A DNA stretch of 64,000 nt from Planctomycetota bacterium (GTDB lineage: Bacteria; Planctomycetota; UBA1135; GCA-002686595): positions 1-64,000 of the forward strand of contig JADHNZ010000007.1 in assembly GCA_016779225.1 (NCBI GenBank), given 5' to 3'. The position numbers and the translations under genes are program-made. The notes beneath the pieces were generated by a model. The model was not told the origin of the DNA and searched no databases. It was given only the letters and a program-made list of their open reading frames with translations. Positions within the stretch are counted from its first letter, which is position 1. Every line of letters starts with the position of its first letter. Shown here piece by piece: positions 16,299-24,750 of the stretch.

Positions 16299-17171
16299 TC
16301 AGACGAGTCGCCCGAGCTGGCGCTCGGAGACCGCGCCGATCGGCATGACCCACAGGGAGGTCTGCACCCGGGGCAGGACCCGCTCGGCCGTGTTGCCGAG
16401 CACGAGCCCGGGGATCCCGCGCCGCGAGTGGGTGCCCATCACCAGCACCTCCGGCTGCAGGCGCTCGACCGCCCGCCGGATGGACCGAGCGGGGTGGTCG
16501 CAGCCCACATGCAGGTGTGCGTCGGTCCGCCCTGCGGCCCGGGCCGCTGCCTGAACAGCGGCGACGGCGGCCGCCTGGCGGCGCTCCATGCCCACGCCCG
16601 CGTCCTGCTCCTGCCAGCCGTCTCCGAACGGCTGCTGCCACGCGTGCAGGAGGTGCAGGGCACTGCCCAGCTCCTCGGCGAGGCTGGCGGCCTCGTCGAC
16701 CATGGCCTGCAGCTTGTCATCCAGCTCGACCGCAGCCAGCACGCGGCGGGCGTGGCGCTCCCGCTCCCCGTGCACCACCCAGACGCGTGGATGGGCGCCG
16801 GACTCGAGGAGGTGCAGGGCCTGGCCGCCCATGGCCTTGCGAGGCCGGGCGCTGCTGCGGCCTACGACCACGGCGTCGGCGCCCAAGCGCTCTGCGGCAG
16901 CCAGCAGGGTCTCGGCAGCCTGACCCACCAGCACCAGGCTCGTGCAGCGCAGGCCCTCGGCTCGGAGAGGGCTGGCGAGGCGCTCCAGCGTGCGACCCGC
17001 TGCGCCACGCTCCGCTCCTGCTCGCAGGACATGGGCGAGGGTGAGCTCCGCGCCCGTGCGTGTGGCCAGGCGCGTGGCAGCTCGCAGGGCGCAGAGGCTC
17101 CCCTGGGTGGGTCGGGCGTCGAACGGATCCAGGTCGATGCCGACGAGCAGGGACTGGAGGCGCAGGGACAC
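16299..17171 (-). CDS. Tandem-domain universal stress protein (UspA fold)
   Basis: 290 residues with two UspA domains (about 5-138 and 141-285). The second domain ends with a full nucleotide-binding signature, MGTHSRRGIPGLVLGNTAERVL; the first has a degenerate one (VVGRSSARPRKAMGGQ). Such tandem Usp proteins are cytoplasmic ATP-binding stress proteins. It is last in a run of five minus-strand genes that includes a second Usp, a CBS protein, a histidine kinase and a response regulator. That setting suggests its expression is under that two-component system. Start GTG 17171; no clear promoter box near it. Confidence 0.86.
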   Translation of the reverse strand: MSLRLQSLLVGIDLDPFDARPTQGSLCALRAATRLATRTGAELTLAHVLRAGAERGAAGRTLERLASPLRAEGLRCTSLVLVGQAAETLLAAAERLGADAVVVGRSSARPRKAMGGQALHLLESGAHPRVWVVHGERERHARRVLAAVELDDKLQAMVDEAASLAEELGSALHLLHAWQQPFGDGWQEQDAGVGMERRQAAAVAAVQAAARAAGRTDAHLHVGCDHPARSIRRAVERLQPEVLVMGTHSRRGIPGLVLGNTAERVLPRVQTSLWVMPIGAVSERQLGRLV

Positions 17172-17328
17172 GGGGCAGAGGTTCGAGCGGGGTCTGGTCT
17201 GGAGGACTGTGGAGCCGTCGTGCGGTGCCCAGCGTGTGTGGATCCTCGCACGGCCGGTCCCGCTTCACCCTCCGCCGAGGTGGGTAGGGGCCGGCGCCAC
17301 TCTCCGTACGCGAGGGCGTCGCCGGCCC

Positions 17329-17979
17329 TCAGTCGCTGGAGAGCAGGCCCTCGCGGATCGCGATGCGGGCGAGCTCGGCAGCTGAGCTGACCTCGAGCTT
17401 CCGCTGCAGGTTCTCCCTGTGCTTCTTGGCCGTCCCCAGGCTCATGCCGAGGGAGCTGGCGACCTCCTTGTTGGATCTGCCGAGGGCGAGGAGCTGGAAC
17501 ACCTCGCGCTCCCGGGGGGTGAGAGCGTGCAGGCCTCCGGGTCCGCCTGCTGCCCCTCCCCGGACATGGCTGACGAGGGCTCCGGCGACCTTGGGCGAGA
17601 TGTAGGCATCTCCCCTCATCACCGAGCGCAGCGCCAGCGCCAGCTCCTCCGGCTCGGAGTCCTTGGAGACATAGCCATCGGCCCCCAGCCGCAGGGCCTG
17701 GTCCACGAAGGACTGCCCCTCGTGATGGGTCAGCATCACGATGCGCACCTTGGGTGCAGCCTTGCGGATCAGCGGGATCGCGTCGATTCCCGACAGGCCC
17801 GGCATGGTGATGTCGAGCAGCACGACATCTGGCTGCAGCTCCTCGATCTGGCCCACCGCGTGCCGCGCGTCTCCCGACTCGCCCACGACCACGAGGTCGT
17901 CGTACTGGTTGATGAGGCTCCGGAAGCCAGCCCGCAGGATGGCCTGGTCATCGAGCAGATACGCGCGGATCGAGGGCAT
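17329..17979 (-). CDS. Two-component response regulator, NarL/FixJ type
   Basis: 216 residues. A receiver domain (1-125) has the acidic pair D10-D11, phosphoacceptor D56 (VVLLDITMPG), T84 and K106 (VSKDSEP). A LuxR-type helix-turn-helix (about 150-212, LTPREREVFQLLALGRSNKEVASSLGMSLGTAKKHRENLQRKL) binds DNA. It lies 73 bp downstream of a PAS histidine kinase on the same strand and is its likely partner. A TAGCAT box 6 nt before ATG 17979 suggests it also has its own promoter. Probable targets are the neighbouring universal stress and CBS genes (inference). Confidence 0.94.
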   Translation of the reverse strand: MPSIRAYLLDDQAILRAGFRSLINQYDDLVVVGESGDARHAVGQIEELQPDVVLLDITMPGLSGIDAIPLIRKAAPKVRIVMLTHHEGQSFVDQALRLGADGYVSKDSEPEELALALRSVMRGDAYISPKVAGALVSHVRGGAAGGPGGLHALTPREREVFQLLALGRSNKEVASSLGMSLGTAKKHRENLQRKLEVSSAAELARIAIREGLLSSD

Positions 17980-17985
17980 GCACCC

Positions 17986-17991
17986 ATGCTA
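17986..17991 (-). promoter_or_regulatory. TAGCAT, candidate -10 box of the response regulator gene
   Basis: Read on the minus strand, TAGCAT ends 6 nt before ATG 17979; same hexamer as at pyrE. Confidence 0.45.
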
Positions 17992-18052
17992 GTGCCCCGA
18001 GCCCCGCGGATGCAGCGTCGCGCACAGGGCTACGGACCCGCGTCCCGCGAGC

Positions 18053-19897
18053 CTACGCCTCCGGGCGTAGGGAACTGTCCGTTGCTGCCGGGAGCTGGAT
18101 CGCGAAGCGGGCGCCGCCCAGAGGGCTGTCTCCCGACTCGATCGAGCCGCCATGCTCCTCAACCACCTTGCGGCAGAGGGCCAGGCCCACTCCGGTGCCC
18201 TCGGCTTTGCTCGTGATGAAGGGGTCGAAGAGGCTCCCCCGCATGGAGAGTGGGATGCCGGGCCCGTCGTCCTCGATGACGAGCTGAACCCAGCCCTGGA
18301 ACGGCGCCGCGGTGAGGCGGACTCGACCGCGGCCATCCAGGGCGTCAATGGCGTTGCGGACGATGTTGACCAAGGCGTCCTCCAGGTGCCCTGCGTCCCC
18401 GAGGATGGGGGGGCATCCGGGGCCAGTCTCGAGCTCGAGCGTGACCTCGGCGTCCTCGGCCTCGGGCCGGAGCTGGTCACAGACGCCCTGGAGGAGCTCC
18501 GCGACCGGGACCCGGCCGCGGCGCAGCTCGAGGGGGCGTGCGAACGACAGAGTGCGTCGCATGGTGCGCTCGAGCTTCCTCAGTCGCTCGAGCAGGTCGT
18601 CGAGGGCCAGCCGCTCATCCTCGCCCATGAGCTTGGCCACCGCGCGGAGGGCGAGGTTGATGGAGGTGATGGGGTTCTTGACCTCGTGGGCGAGGATCGA
18701 GGCTGACTCGCCAATGGTTGCTAGCGCGCGCAGCATGGAGCGCTCGCGATGCTGTGCGCGGCGCGCCTCGGTCACATCCCGCAGCTCCACCAGGAACAGG
18801 GCCCCATCGGTGGTCCCCGGCTGAATGGCCTTGAGGGAGAAGTCCATCGTGTGGAGGTCACCGTCGGGGGCCAGCAGCTCGAGCTCGCTCTTCACAAGCC
18901 CGCCTGACCAGGCAGCCTCGAGCCAGCCCTCGACCTGCTCCTGGTAGCGCTCGGCGCGGGCCCACCACCCCGCCTCCCACAGGGGTGAGCCCAGCAGGGT
19001 GCCGCTCCCCGCCAGCTCGAGCGCCGCCTGGTTGGCCTCCCGCACCACTCCATCGGGCCCCACGAGGAGCACGAGCTGGTGCTCCTGGTCGAACACGCCG
19101 CGAAACCGGCGCTCGCTCTCGGCGAGGGCGCGCTCGGCCTCCTTGCGCTGGGTGGCGTCTCGGAACACGCCGCAGAGGAGCGTCTCGCCCGTGGCCTCCA
19201 CATCGACCCGTGACACCGCGAGCTCCAGGTCGAACGGGCGGCCGTGACGGTCATGCACCACGAACTCCCGCACGGACCCGAGGATCCAGGTCTCTCCCGT
19301 GGCGCGGTACTTGGCGAGGTAGTTGTAGTGGGACGAGTGGTGCGGCTCGGGGATGAGCACATTCACATTGCGACCCACGAGCTCCTCGGGCTTCCAGCCG
19401 TAGAGCCCCTCCATCGAGGGGCTCGCGTCGCGAATGATCCCATCCAGACCTACGGTCACAACCCCATCCAGCAGCCCCGTCAGGACGGTCCGCAGGCGGG
19501 CCTCGCTCTCGGCCACGCGAGCCGCTGCCTGTCGCTTGGCCGTGATGTCGCGGCCCTGGCAGGTGAACACCTCGGTGCCTGCCGGTCCGGGGTGACGCAT
19601 GGCGGTCCAGGCCACGAGGCGGATGCGCCCACCCGCACCCACCAGGCGGCAGTCGACCTGATCGGTCTCCCCCTCGCCAGCCTCGATCCAGGTCGCGAAG
19701 CGCTCCTGCACCACCTCGAGGTCCTCCGGGTGGATGAACTCGAAGGCGCTCCGCCCCTGGAGCTGGGCGCGCGTTCCCCCGTAGAACCGAACGGCCCCCT
19801 CATTGACCCACTGGAAGCAGCCCTGCTCGTCGACCACGACCACGAGGTCGTCAGTCTTGTCGAGCATCTTCTGCAGGAGGGATTCGAGGACGCTCAT
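18053..19897 (-). CDS. PAS-domain histidine kinase with FixL-like sensor domain
   Basis: 614 residues from ATG 19897; no membrane segment, so cytoplasmic. Three PAS domains (about 10-120, 132-252, 258-378) precede the HisKA dimerisation helix with phosphoacceptor His404 (ILAHEVKNPITS) and a HATPase domain with N, G1 and G2 boxes (VNIVRNAIDAL, DDGPGIP, GTGVGLAL). The second PAS domain reads LIPEPHHSSHYNYLAKYRATGE then WILGSVREF. This lines up with the heme PAS of FixL, where the proximal His and distal Arg fall at His190 and Arg210 here. If it binds heme this is an oxygen sensor, but heme binding is inferred. A TATGAT box lies 12 nt before the ATG. Confidence 0.92.
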   Translation of the reverse strand: MSVLESLLQKMLDKTDDLVVVVDEQGCFQWVNEGAVRFYGGTRAQLQGRSAFEFIHPEDLEVVQERFATWIEAGEGETDQVDCRLVGAGGRIRLVAWTAMRHPGPAGTEVFTCQGRDITAKRQAAARVAESEARLRTVLTGLLDGVVTVGLDGIIRDASPSMEGLYGWKPEELVGRNVNVLIPEPHHSSHYNYLAKYRATGETWILGSVREFVVHDRHGRPFDLELAVSRVDVEATGETLLCGVFRDATQRKEAERALAESERRFRGVFDQEHQLVLLVGPDGVVREANQAALELAGSGTLLGSPLWEAGWWARAERYQEQVEGWLEAAWSGGLVKSELELLAPDGDLHTMDFSLKAIQPGTTDGALFLVELRDVTEARRAQHRERSMLRALATIGESASILAHEVKNPITSINLALRAVAKLMGEDERLALDDLLERLRKLERTMRRTLSFARPLELRRGRVPVAELLQGVCDQLRPEAEDAEVTLELETGPGCPPILGDAGHLEDALVNIVRNAIDALDGRGRVRLTAAPFQGWVQLVIEDDGPGIPLSMRGSLFDPFITSKAEGTGVGLALCRKVVEEHGGSIESGDSPLGGARFAIQLPAATDSSLRPEA

Positions 19898-19909
19898 GGT
19901 GCCAGCCGG

Positions 19910-19915
19910 ATCATA
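19910..19915 (-). promoter_or_regulatory. TATGAT, candidate -10 box of the histidine kinase gene
   Basis: Read on the minus strand, TATGAT (close to TATAAT) ends 12 nt before ATG 19897, giving a leader of only a few bases. Confidence 0.45.
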
Positions 19916-20038
19916 GTGCGCCGAGCGGTCGAGGCCGCAGGCGATCTCCACTGCGACCTTTCCCGCCTTGCCTCCTAGGCGATCCGGGGCGGGACCGCTG
20001 CCGGCCCCCTTGCCCCGGGGTCAGTGAGCTCTCTGTCT

Positions 20039-20836
20039 TCAGTCCCGATCGACGAGATGGTCGAGGAGGTCGGCGACGCTGATCATGCCGACCAGCCGAT
20101 TGCCCTCGGTCACGGGCAGCGCGCTGATGCGGTGCTTCAGGAGCAGGCCCACGGCCTCGGCCAAGGAGTCGTCGGCCTCCACCGTGTGGGGAGGACGGCT
20201 CATGTGCCCCTCGAGGGGAGAGTCCAGCCCTCGCCCCCGCCCCAGGGCGCGGAGGGCGTCGCGCTCGCTGAAGATCCCGACCAGGCCTGCCTGCCCGCAG
20301 ACGGCGAGGTGGTGGATGCCGTGGGTGCGCATGGTCTCGAGGGCCTCCCCGAGAGAGGCTTGCAGGCTGCAGGTCCGCAGGCCCGGCGTCATGAAGGGCC
20401 GAACGCTCGCGCCATCAAGGTCACAGCCGACGCCTGCCGCCCGCAGGAGGTCCACTGCGCTGAGGATCCCGTCGGGCCGCCCCTCGGTGAGGGTCACCAG
20501 TGCGTCCGCTCCGTGCAGGACGGCCTCGATGATCAGGGCTGAGAGGGCGTCACTCGAGGCGTCCACCACGGGCACTGGCGCAAGGTCGAGGTCCGCGACG
20601 CAGCGGCGGAGCTGCGCCGTGCCCTGGTACAGCTCGCGGATGCGTTCTGGCAGGCCGCCCGTGGCCTCGAGGAGCACGCGATCCGTCAGGAGGCCCTTGG
20701 CGCGACCCTCCGCATCGACGACGACCAGGTGCCGGACTCCAGCATCCTCCATCTGCCGTACGGCGGCATCGAGAGGACTCGCCTCCGGCACCGTGAGGAC
20801 CGGACGCGAGACCAGGTCGGCGACGCGCAGCCTCAC
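20039..20836 (-). CDS. Protein with four CBS motifs
   Basis: 265 residues made of two CBS pairs: motifs near 5-60, 75-130, 140-198 and 205-262 (for example LLTDRVLLEATGG, IFSERDALRALG, MISVADLLDHLVD). No other domain is attached. CBS pairs bind adenine nucleotides and serve as energy sensors. It overlaps the upstream universal stress gene by 4 nt, so the two are translationally coupled. Stand-alone CBS proteins beside Usp proteins also occur among hypoxia-induced genes of mycobacteria, a parallel worth noting but not proof of function. Confidence 0.9.
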   Translation of the reverse strand: MRLRVADLVSRPVLTVPEASPLDAAVRQMEDAGVRHLVVVDAEGRAKGLLTDRVLLEATGGLPERIRELYQGTAQLRRCVADLDLAPVPVVDASSDALSALIIEAVLHGADALVTLTEGRPDGILSAVDLLRAAGVGCDLDGASVRPFMTPGLRTCSLQASLGEALETMRTHGIHHLAVCGQAGLVGIFSERDALRALGRGRGLDSPLEGHMSRPPHTVEADDSLAEAVGLLLKHRISALPVTEGNRLVGMISVADLLDHLVDRD

Positions 20837-21282
20837 TTCTCCTCGACGCGTTGGAACGACAGGACCGGCACCGAGGAGCGGCGCACGACCTGCTCCGCGA
20901 CGGAGCCCAGGGCGAGCCGGCGCCAGCCCGTGTGCCCGTGCGTGGAGATGGCGATGAGGTCCGCGCTGCGGGCCGCGGCCTCGTCCACGATCGTCCGGGC
21001 AACATCGGGCGACGGAATTGCCGCGACCTCGACCTCGAGGTCGCTGAGGTCACCTGCGATGCGCTCCAGTTCCACGCGCGCGTTGTCCACGCGGACCCCG
21101 ATGGTGGGGTCGCCGATGGGCGGGGTCAGGGGCGCGCCGTGGGGCGCCACCTGCAGGTCCGGGACCACGCAGAGCAGGGTCAGGCGACCGCCGCCCTGGC
21201 GCACGAGCTCCGCGGCCTCTTGCAGGGGCCGCATGGACTCGGGGGAGAGGTCGGTGGGGACGAGGACGTGCTGGATCTTCAT
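20833..21282 (-). CDS. Universal stress protein (UspA family)
   Basis: 149 residues, one UspA domain. It begins MKIQHVLVPTDLSPES and ends with the nucleotide-binding pattern STHGHTGWRRLALGSVAEQVVRRSSVPVLSF (G-x2-G-x9-G-S). ATG 21282 is preferred: the family N-terminus starts there and a TACGAT box lies 6 nt before it. It heads the five-gene minus-strand stress and signalling run and overlaps the CBS gene (ATGA-like junction). Confidence 0.9.
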   Translation of the reverse strand: MKIQHVLVPTDLSPESMRPLQEAAELVRQGGGRLTLLCVVPDLQVAPHGAPLTPPIGDPTIGVRVDNARVELERIAGDLSDLEVEVAAIPSPDVARTIVDEAAARSADLIAISTHGHTGWRRLALGSVAEQVVRRSSVPVLSFQRVEEK

Positions 21283-21288
21283 GGCGTG

Positions 21289-21294
21289 ATCGTA
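21289..21294 (-). promoter_or_regulatory. TACGAT, candidate -10 box of the usp-CBS unit
   Basis: Read on the minus strand, TACGAT ends 6 nt before ATG 21282. Confidence 0.45.
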
Positions 21295-21554
21295 GGCCGG
21301 TGGAGGTTCGGTGGAATCCGATCGAGGCACGCCGCAACTACGAACATGTGCTGCCGAGGGCCCGAGTCACCTACCTAGGGCTCATCGGGAGCCTCCCCGC
21401 CCTCGTTTCACGGCCCAGAGGCGGCCTCCCAGTTACGGGAATCCCAGGGGCACCTTCACCCCGCCTCTGCTCCTCGGTCCTGCCTGCGCCTCTGCTCGTG
21501 GTGCACCGACCCCGAGCGCCGCGCCGCGCGGTCGTGCCCGCCTGCTGCGCCGAG

Positions 21555-21560
21555 TAGACT
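21555..21560 (+). promoter_or_regulatory. TAGACT, candidate -10 box of pcrA
   Basis: TAGACT ends 9 nt before ATG 21570; the gap ccgccgtcc has no ribosome site. The remaining divergent gap (21283-21554) shows no further feature to me. Confidence 0.5.
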
Positions 21561-21569
21561 CCGCCGTCC

Positions 21570-23780
21570 ATGGACTGGATGGACGCACAGGCCGCAGAGA
21601 CGGCTGCCCAGGCGGTGGGCTGGAGCGCCGAGGACCTGCTTGGGGGCCTGAACAAGCCCCAGGCCGAGGCCGTGACCCACCCGGAGGGCCCGCTCCTCAT
21701 CCTGGCGGGTCCGGGGTCCGGCAAGACGCGCGTCATCACGAGCCGCATCGCCTGGCTCGTCACCCAGCAGGGGGTCCGCCCGGACGAGATCCTGGCCATC
21801 ACCTTCACCAACAAGGCCGCCGCGGAGATGCGCGAGCGGGTGCACCGCCTGCTGCCCGAGCTCTCGGGGGCGTGGATCAGCACCTTCCACTCCATGTGTG
21901 CCCGCATCCTGCGGCGTGACATCGAGCACCTGGCCCCGTACACGCGGGACTTCAGCATCCACGACACCACCGAGCGCAACGCCCTGATCAAGCAGGTCGT
22001 GAAGGACCTGGGGTACGACCCCAAGCGCTTCCGGCCGGCGGTCCTGGGGGGCTGGATCTCGAACGAGAAGAACCGCGCGGCGGACCCCGGGGAGACCCTC
22101 GTGGTGGACGACGGCTCGGGGATGGAGGACGAGGTGTTCTCCAAGGTCAAGGCGGCCTATGCCGAGCGGCTGGCCGCCCAGAACGCCCTGGACTTCGATG
22201 ACCTCCTGCTGAAGACCCTCGAGCTGTTCGACAAGCACCCGGGGGTGCGGGACAGCTACGCGCGCCGCTTCCGGTATGTGCTCGTGGACGAGTACCAGGA
22301 CACGAACCGTGTCCAGTACCTGCTCACGGCTCACCTCGCCAGCGGCCACGGCAACCTGACCGTCTGCGGGGATCCCGACCAGTCGATCTATGGCTGGCGT
22401 GGCGCGGACATCCGCAACATCCTCGACTTCGAGGAGGACTTCGGCTCGCCCCTCGTCGTGCGCCTCGAGCAGAACTATCGCTCGACCAAGACGATCCTCG
22501 CCGCGGCCTCTGCGGTGATCGCGAACAACACGCGGCGCAAGGCCAAGGACCTGTGGACGGATGGCGACCAGGGAGAGCGCCTGGTCTGCCTTGAGTGCGG
22601 GGACGAGAACGAGGAGGCGCGCGAGATCGCGGCCCAGGTGCGCGGCCTGCAGGCGCGAGGCTCGGCCTGGGGGCAGTGCGCGATCTTCTACCGCGTGAAC
22701 TTCATGCAGCGCGCCCTGGAGAGCGCCCTGCGGCTCTCGGGCGTGCCCTATCAGGTCGTTGGCGGCCTCGAGTTCTACGCGCGGCGTGAGATCCGGGACC
22801 TCGTCGCCTACCTGAGGCTGCTCGTGAACCCGCGCGACGACCAGGCCTTTGCGCGGGTCGTGAACGCGCCCCTGCGCGGGGTGGGCCAGACCACCCTCGA
22901 GCGCCTGCTGCAGTGGTCCCTGGATCGTCGCGTGCCCCTGCGCGAGGCCCTGCGCTCGCAGGAGGCCATCGGCCTGGTCCGCGGGCGTGCCAAGAAGGGG
23001 CTGGCGGAGTTCGCCGGCATCCTCGAGGAGCTCGAGGCGTTCAAGGACGGGCCGGCGGGCCCGGCCCTCGACGCCGTCCTGGAGTCCATCGGCCGCGAGC
23101 GCTGGCTGGCGGAGATGGACGACGGCGAGCAGTCCGATGTGCGCGACGCCAACGTGGAGGAGCTGCGGGCCCACGCGCACGAGTACGACCGCCTGAACCC
23201 CGCCGGCAAGCTCCCCGGCTTCCTGCAGGATGTGGCCCTGGTCAGCGACACGGACGCCTACGACGGTGCGGAGGACGCGGTCAAGCTCATGACCCTGCAC
23301 TCGGCCAAGGGGCTCGAGTTCGACCATGTGTTCATCGCGGGGTGCGAGGAGGAGATCCTCCCGCACGCGCGCGCGGTTGAGGAGGACCCCGAGCTGGGCG
23401 TCGAGGAGGAGCGCCGGCTGTTCTATGTGGGCCTGACCCGGGCTCGGAAGACCCTCACACTCACGCGCGCCGTCACGCGCCTGTTCTTCGGAGACACGCG
23501 CTGGGCGCGGGCGTCGTCGTTCCTGGACGAGCTGCCGCCCGAGCTGGTCGAGGGCATGGAGAGTGACACGGAGGAGGAGGCCCTGGGGGCCTACGAGCCC
23601 GAGCCCGCGAGCGGCCCGTCCTACGCGGTGGGACAGCGCGTGCACCACGAGCACTTCGGGCGCGGACGGATCGAGCGCCTCACCGGCTCGGGGGTCAATG
23701 CTCGGGCCGATGTGCGCTTCGATGTGCATGGCAACAAGCAGCTCCTCCTGACCTACGCGAACCTGCAGGTGGTGCCGTGA
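21570..23780 (+). CDS. pcrA: ATP-dependent DNA helicase, PcrA/UvrD type
   Basis: 736 residues. A superfamily 1A 3'-5' helicase acting in nucleotide excision repair, mismatch repair and removal of proteins from DNA. Motifs in order: Q-motif (LNKPQAEAV), Walker A AGPGSGKTRV, Ia ITFTNKAAAEM, Ib STFHS, II VDEYQDTN, III GDPDQSIYGWRGAD, IV LEQNYRSTK, V LMTLHSAKGLEFDHVF and VI FYVGLTRARK. The C-terminal end (VGQRVHHEHFGRGRI and following) is the UvrD/PcrA C-terminal Tudor-like domain that contacts RNA polymerase. All catalytic motifs are intact. It overlaps the start of a sigma-54-type ATPase gene by 4 nt. Confidence 0.97.
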   Translation: MDWMDAQAAETAAQAVGWSAEDLLGGLNKPQAEAVTHPEGPLLILAGPGSGKTRVITSRIAWLVTQQGVRPDEILAITFTNKAAAEMRERVHRLLPELSGAWISTFHSMCARILRRDIEHLAPYTRDFSIHDTTERNALIKQVVKDLGYDPKRFRPAVLGGWISNEKNRAADPGETLVVDDGSGMEDEVFSKVKAAYAERLAAQNALDFDDLLLKTLELFDKHPGVRDSYARRFRYVLVDEYQDTNRVQYLLTAHLASGHGNLTVCGDPDQSIYGWRGADIRNILDFEEDFGSPLVVRLEQNYRSTKTILAAASAVIANNTRRKAKDLWTDGDQGERLVCLECGDENEEAREIAAQVRGLQARGSAWGQCAIFYRVNFMQRALESALRLSGVPYQVVGGLEFYARREIRDLVAYLRLLVNPRDDQAFARVVNAPLRGVGQTTLERLLQWSLDRRVPLREALRSQEAIGLVRGRAKKGLAEFAGILEELEAFKDGPAGPALDAVLESIGRERWLAEMDDGEQSDVRDANVEELRAHAHEYDRLNPAGKLPGFLQDVALVSDTDAYDGAEDAVKLMTLHSAKGLEFDHVFIAGCEEEILPHARAVEEDPELGVEEERRLFYVGLTRARKTLTLTRAVTRLFFGDTRWARASSFLDELPPELVEGMESDTEEEALGAYEPEPASGPSYAVGQRVHHEHFGRGRIERLTGSGVNARADVRFDVHGNKQLLLTYANLQVVP

Positions 23781-24706
23781 GCGAGGTGCCGCAAGAGCTC
23801 CTCGAGCAGGCGCGGGCCCTGGGGCAGGCCGCGCGCGAGGCCGGCTGCCTGGAGGCCGTGCTCGCAGAGGTCGGTCGCGAGCCCGTAGGCGAGGCCGACC
23901 GCGCTGATGCTGGCGCCATCGGTGACGAGGTGATCTGTCGCGCTCAGCCCTTGACCCACGGCTTCGTGGGGCGGAGTCCCCAGATGCAGGAGGTCTATCG
24001 CCTGCTCGACCGCGTTGCTCCGACCAATGTCACGCTGCTCGTCCTGGGCGAGACCGGAACCGGCAAGGAGCTCGTGGCCAGGGCCCTGCACGGCGGCTCG
24101 CGCCGCGCGAAGCGGGCGCTCCTCGCCGAGAACTGCGCGGCCGTGCCCGCGGAGCTTCTGGAGAGTGAGCTCTTCGGTCACGCGAAGGGTGCGTTCACGG
24201 GGGCCATCAAGGACCGGGATGGGCACTTCGTTGCGGCCGATGGCGGGACCGTCTTCCTCGACGAGATCGGCGACATGCCGCTCCCCATGCAGGCCAAGCT
24301 CCTCCGCGTGCTCCAGGAGGGTGAGGTCCGGCCGGTGGGCTCGAACCGCACCCTGAAGGTGGATGTGCGCGTGGTCGCGGCCACCAACAAGGACCTCGAG
24401 GCGGGCTGCCGTGAGGGCTGGTTCCGCGAGGACCTCTACTGGCGCCTCGCGGTGATGACCCTGCGCCTGCCGCCCCTGCGAGAGCGGGTGGGGGATGCGG
24501 CGCGGCTGGCCGAGCACTTCTTCGCGCGCGAGTGCGCCGCGCTTGGTCGGGAGCCCCTGGTCGAGCGCGGCGTCCTCGAGGACCTTGGCTCGCGCCGCTG
24601 GCCGGGCAATGTGCGCGAGCTCGAGAACGAGGTGCGCCGTGCGGTAGCCCTGTCCAGCGGTCCGGTGCGCGTGTCCGACCTGTCGCCCCGTCCCGCTGGC
24701 GCCTGA
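23777..24706 (+). CDS. Sigma-54 activator ATPase lacking a DNA-binding domain
   Basis: 309 residues. The AAA+ domain that remodels sigma-54 RNA polymerase is complete: Walker A GETGTGKE (91-98), the sigma-54-contacting GAFTGA loop (138-143), Walker B VFLDEIGD (159-166), sensor I (VVAATNKDL), the R-finger region ([10 protein letters not shown]) and sensor II ([17 protein letters not shown]). The protein then stops about 15 residues later with no Fis-type helix-turn-helix. The N-terminal 60 residues are not a receiver, PAS or GAF domain. It would act from solution or through a partner. GTG 23777 overlaps the pcrA stop, so it is co-translated with the helicase, an unusual pairing. Confidence 0.92.
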   Translation: MSEVPQELLEQARALGQAAREAGCLEAVLAEVGREPVGEADRADAGAIGDEVICRAQPLTHGFVGRSPQMQEVYRLLDRVAPTNVTLLVLGETGTGKELVARALHGGSRRAKRALLAENCAAVPAELLESELFGHAKGAFTGAIKDRDGHFVAADGGTVFLDEIGDMPLPMQAKLLRVLQEGEVRPVGSNRTLKVDVRVVAATNKDLEAGCREGWFREDLYWRLAVMTLRLPPLRERVGDAARLAEHFFARECAALGREPLVERGVLEDLGSRRWPGNVRELENEVRRAVALSSGPVRVSDLSPRPAGA

Positions 24707-24735
24707 TCGCCGGTCAGCTGCCGGCGTGGGGGTGC

Positions 24736-24741
24736 TATCCT
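24736..24741 (+). promoter_or_regulatory. TATCCT, candidate -10 box of the CAP lipoprotein gene
   Basis: TATCCT ends 9 nt before ATG 24751. Confidence 0.5.
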
Positions 24742-24750
24742 CTTCGCCCC

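Noticed and set aside
17172-17200. tRNA T-loop-like ggttcgagc
   Set aside because: The flanking bases cannot form the T-stem, and no anticodon or acceptor stem is nearby.
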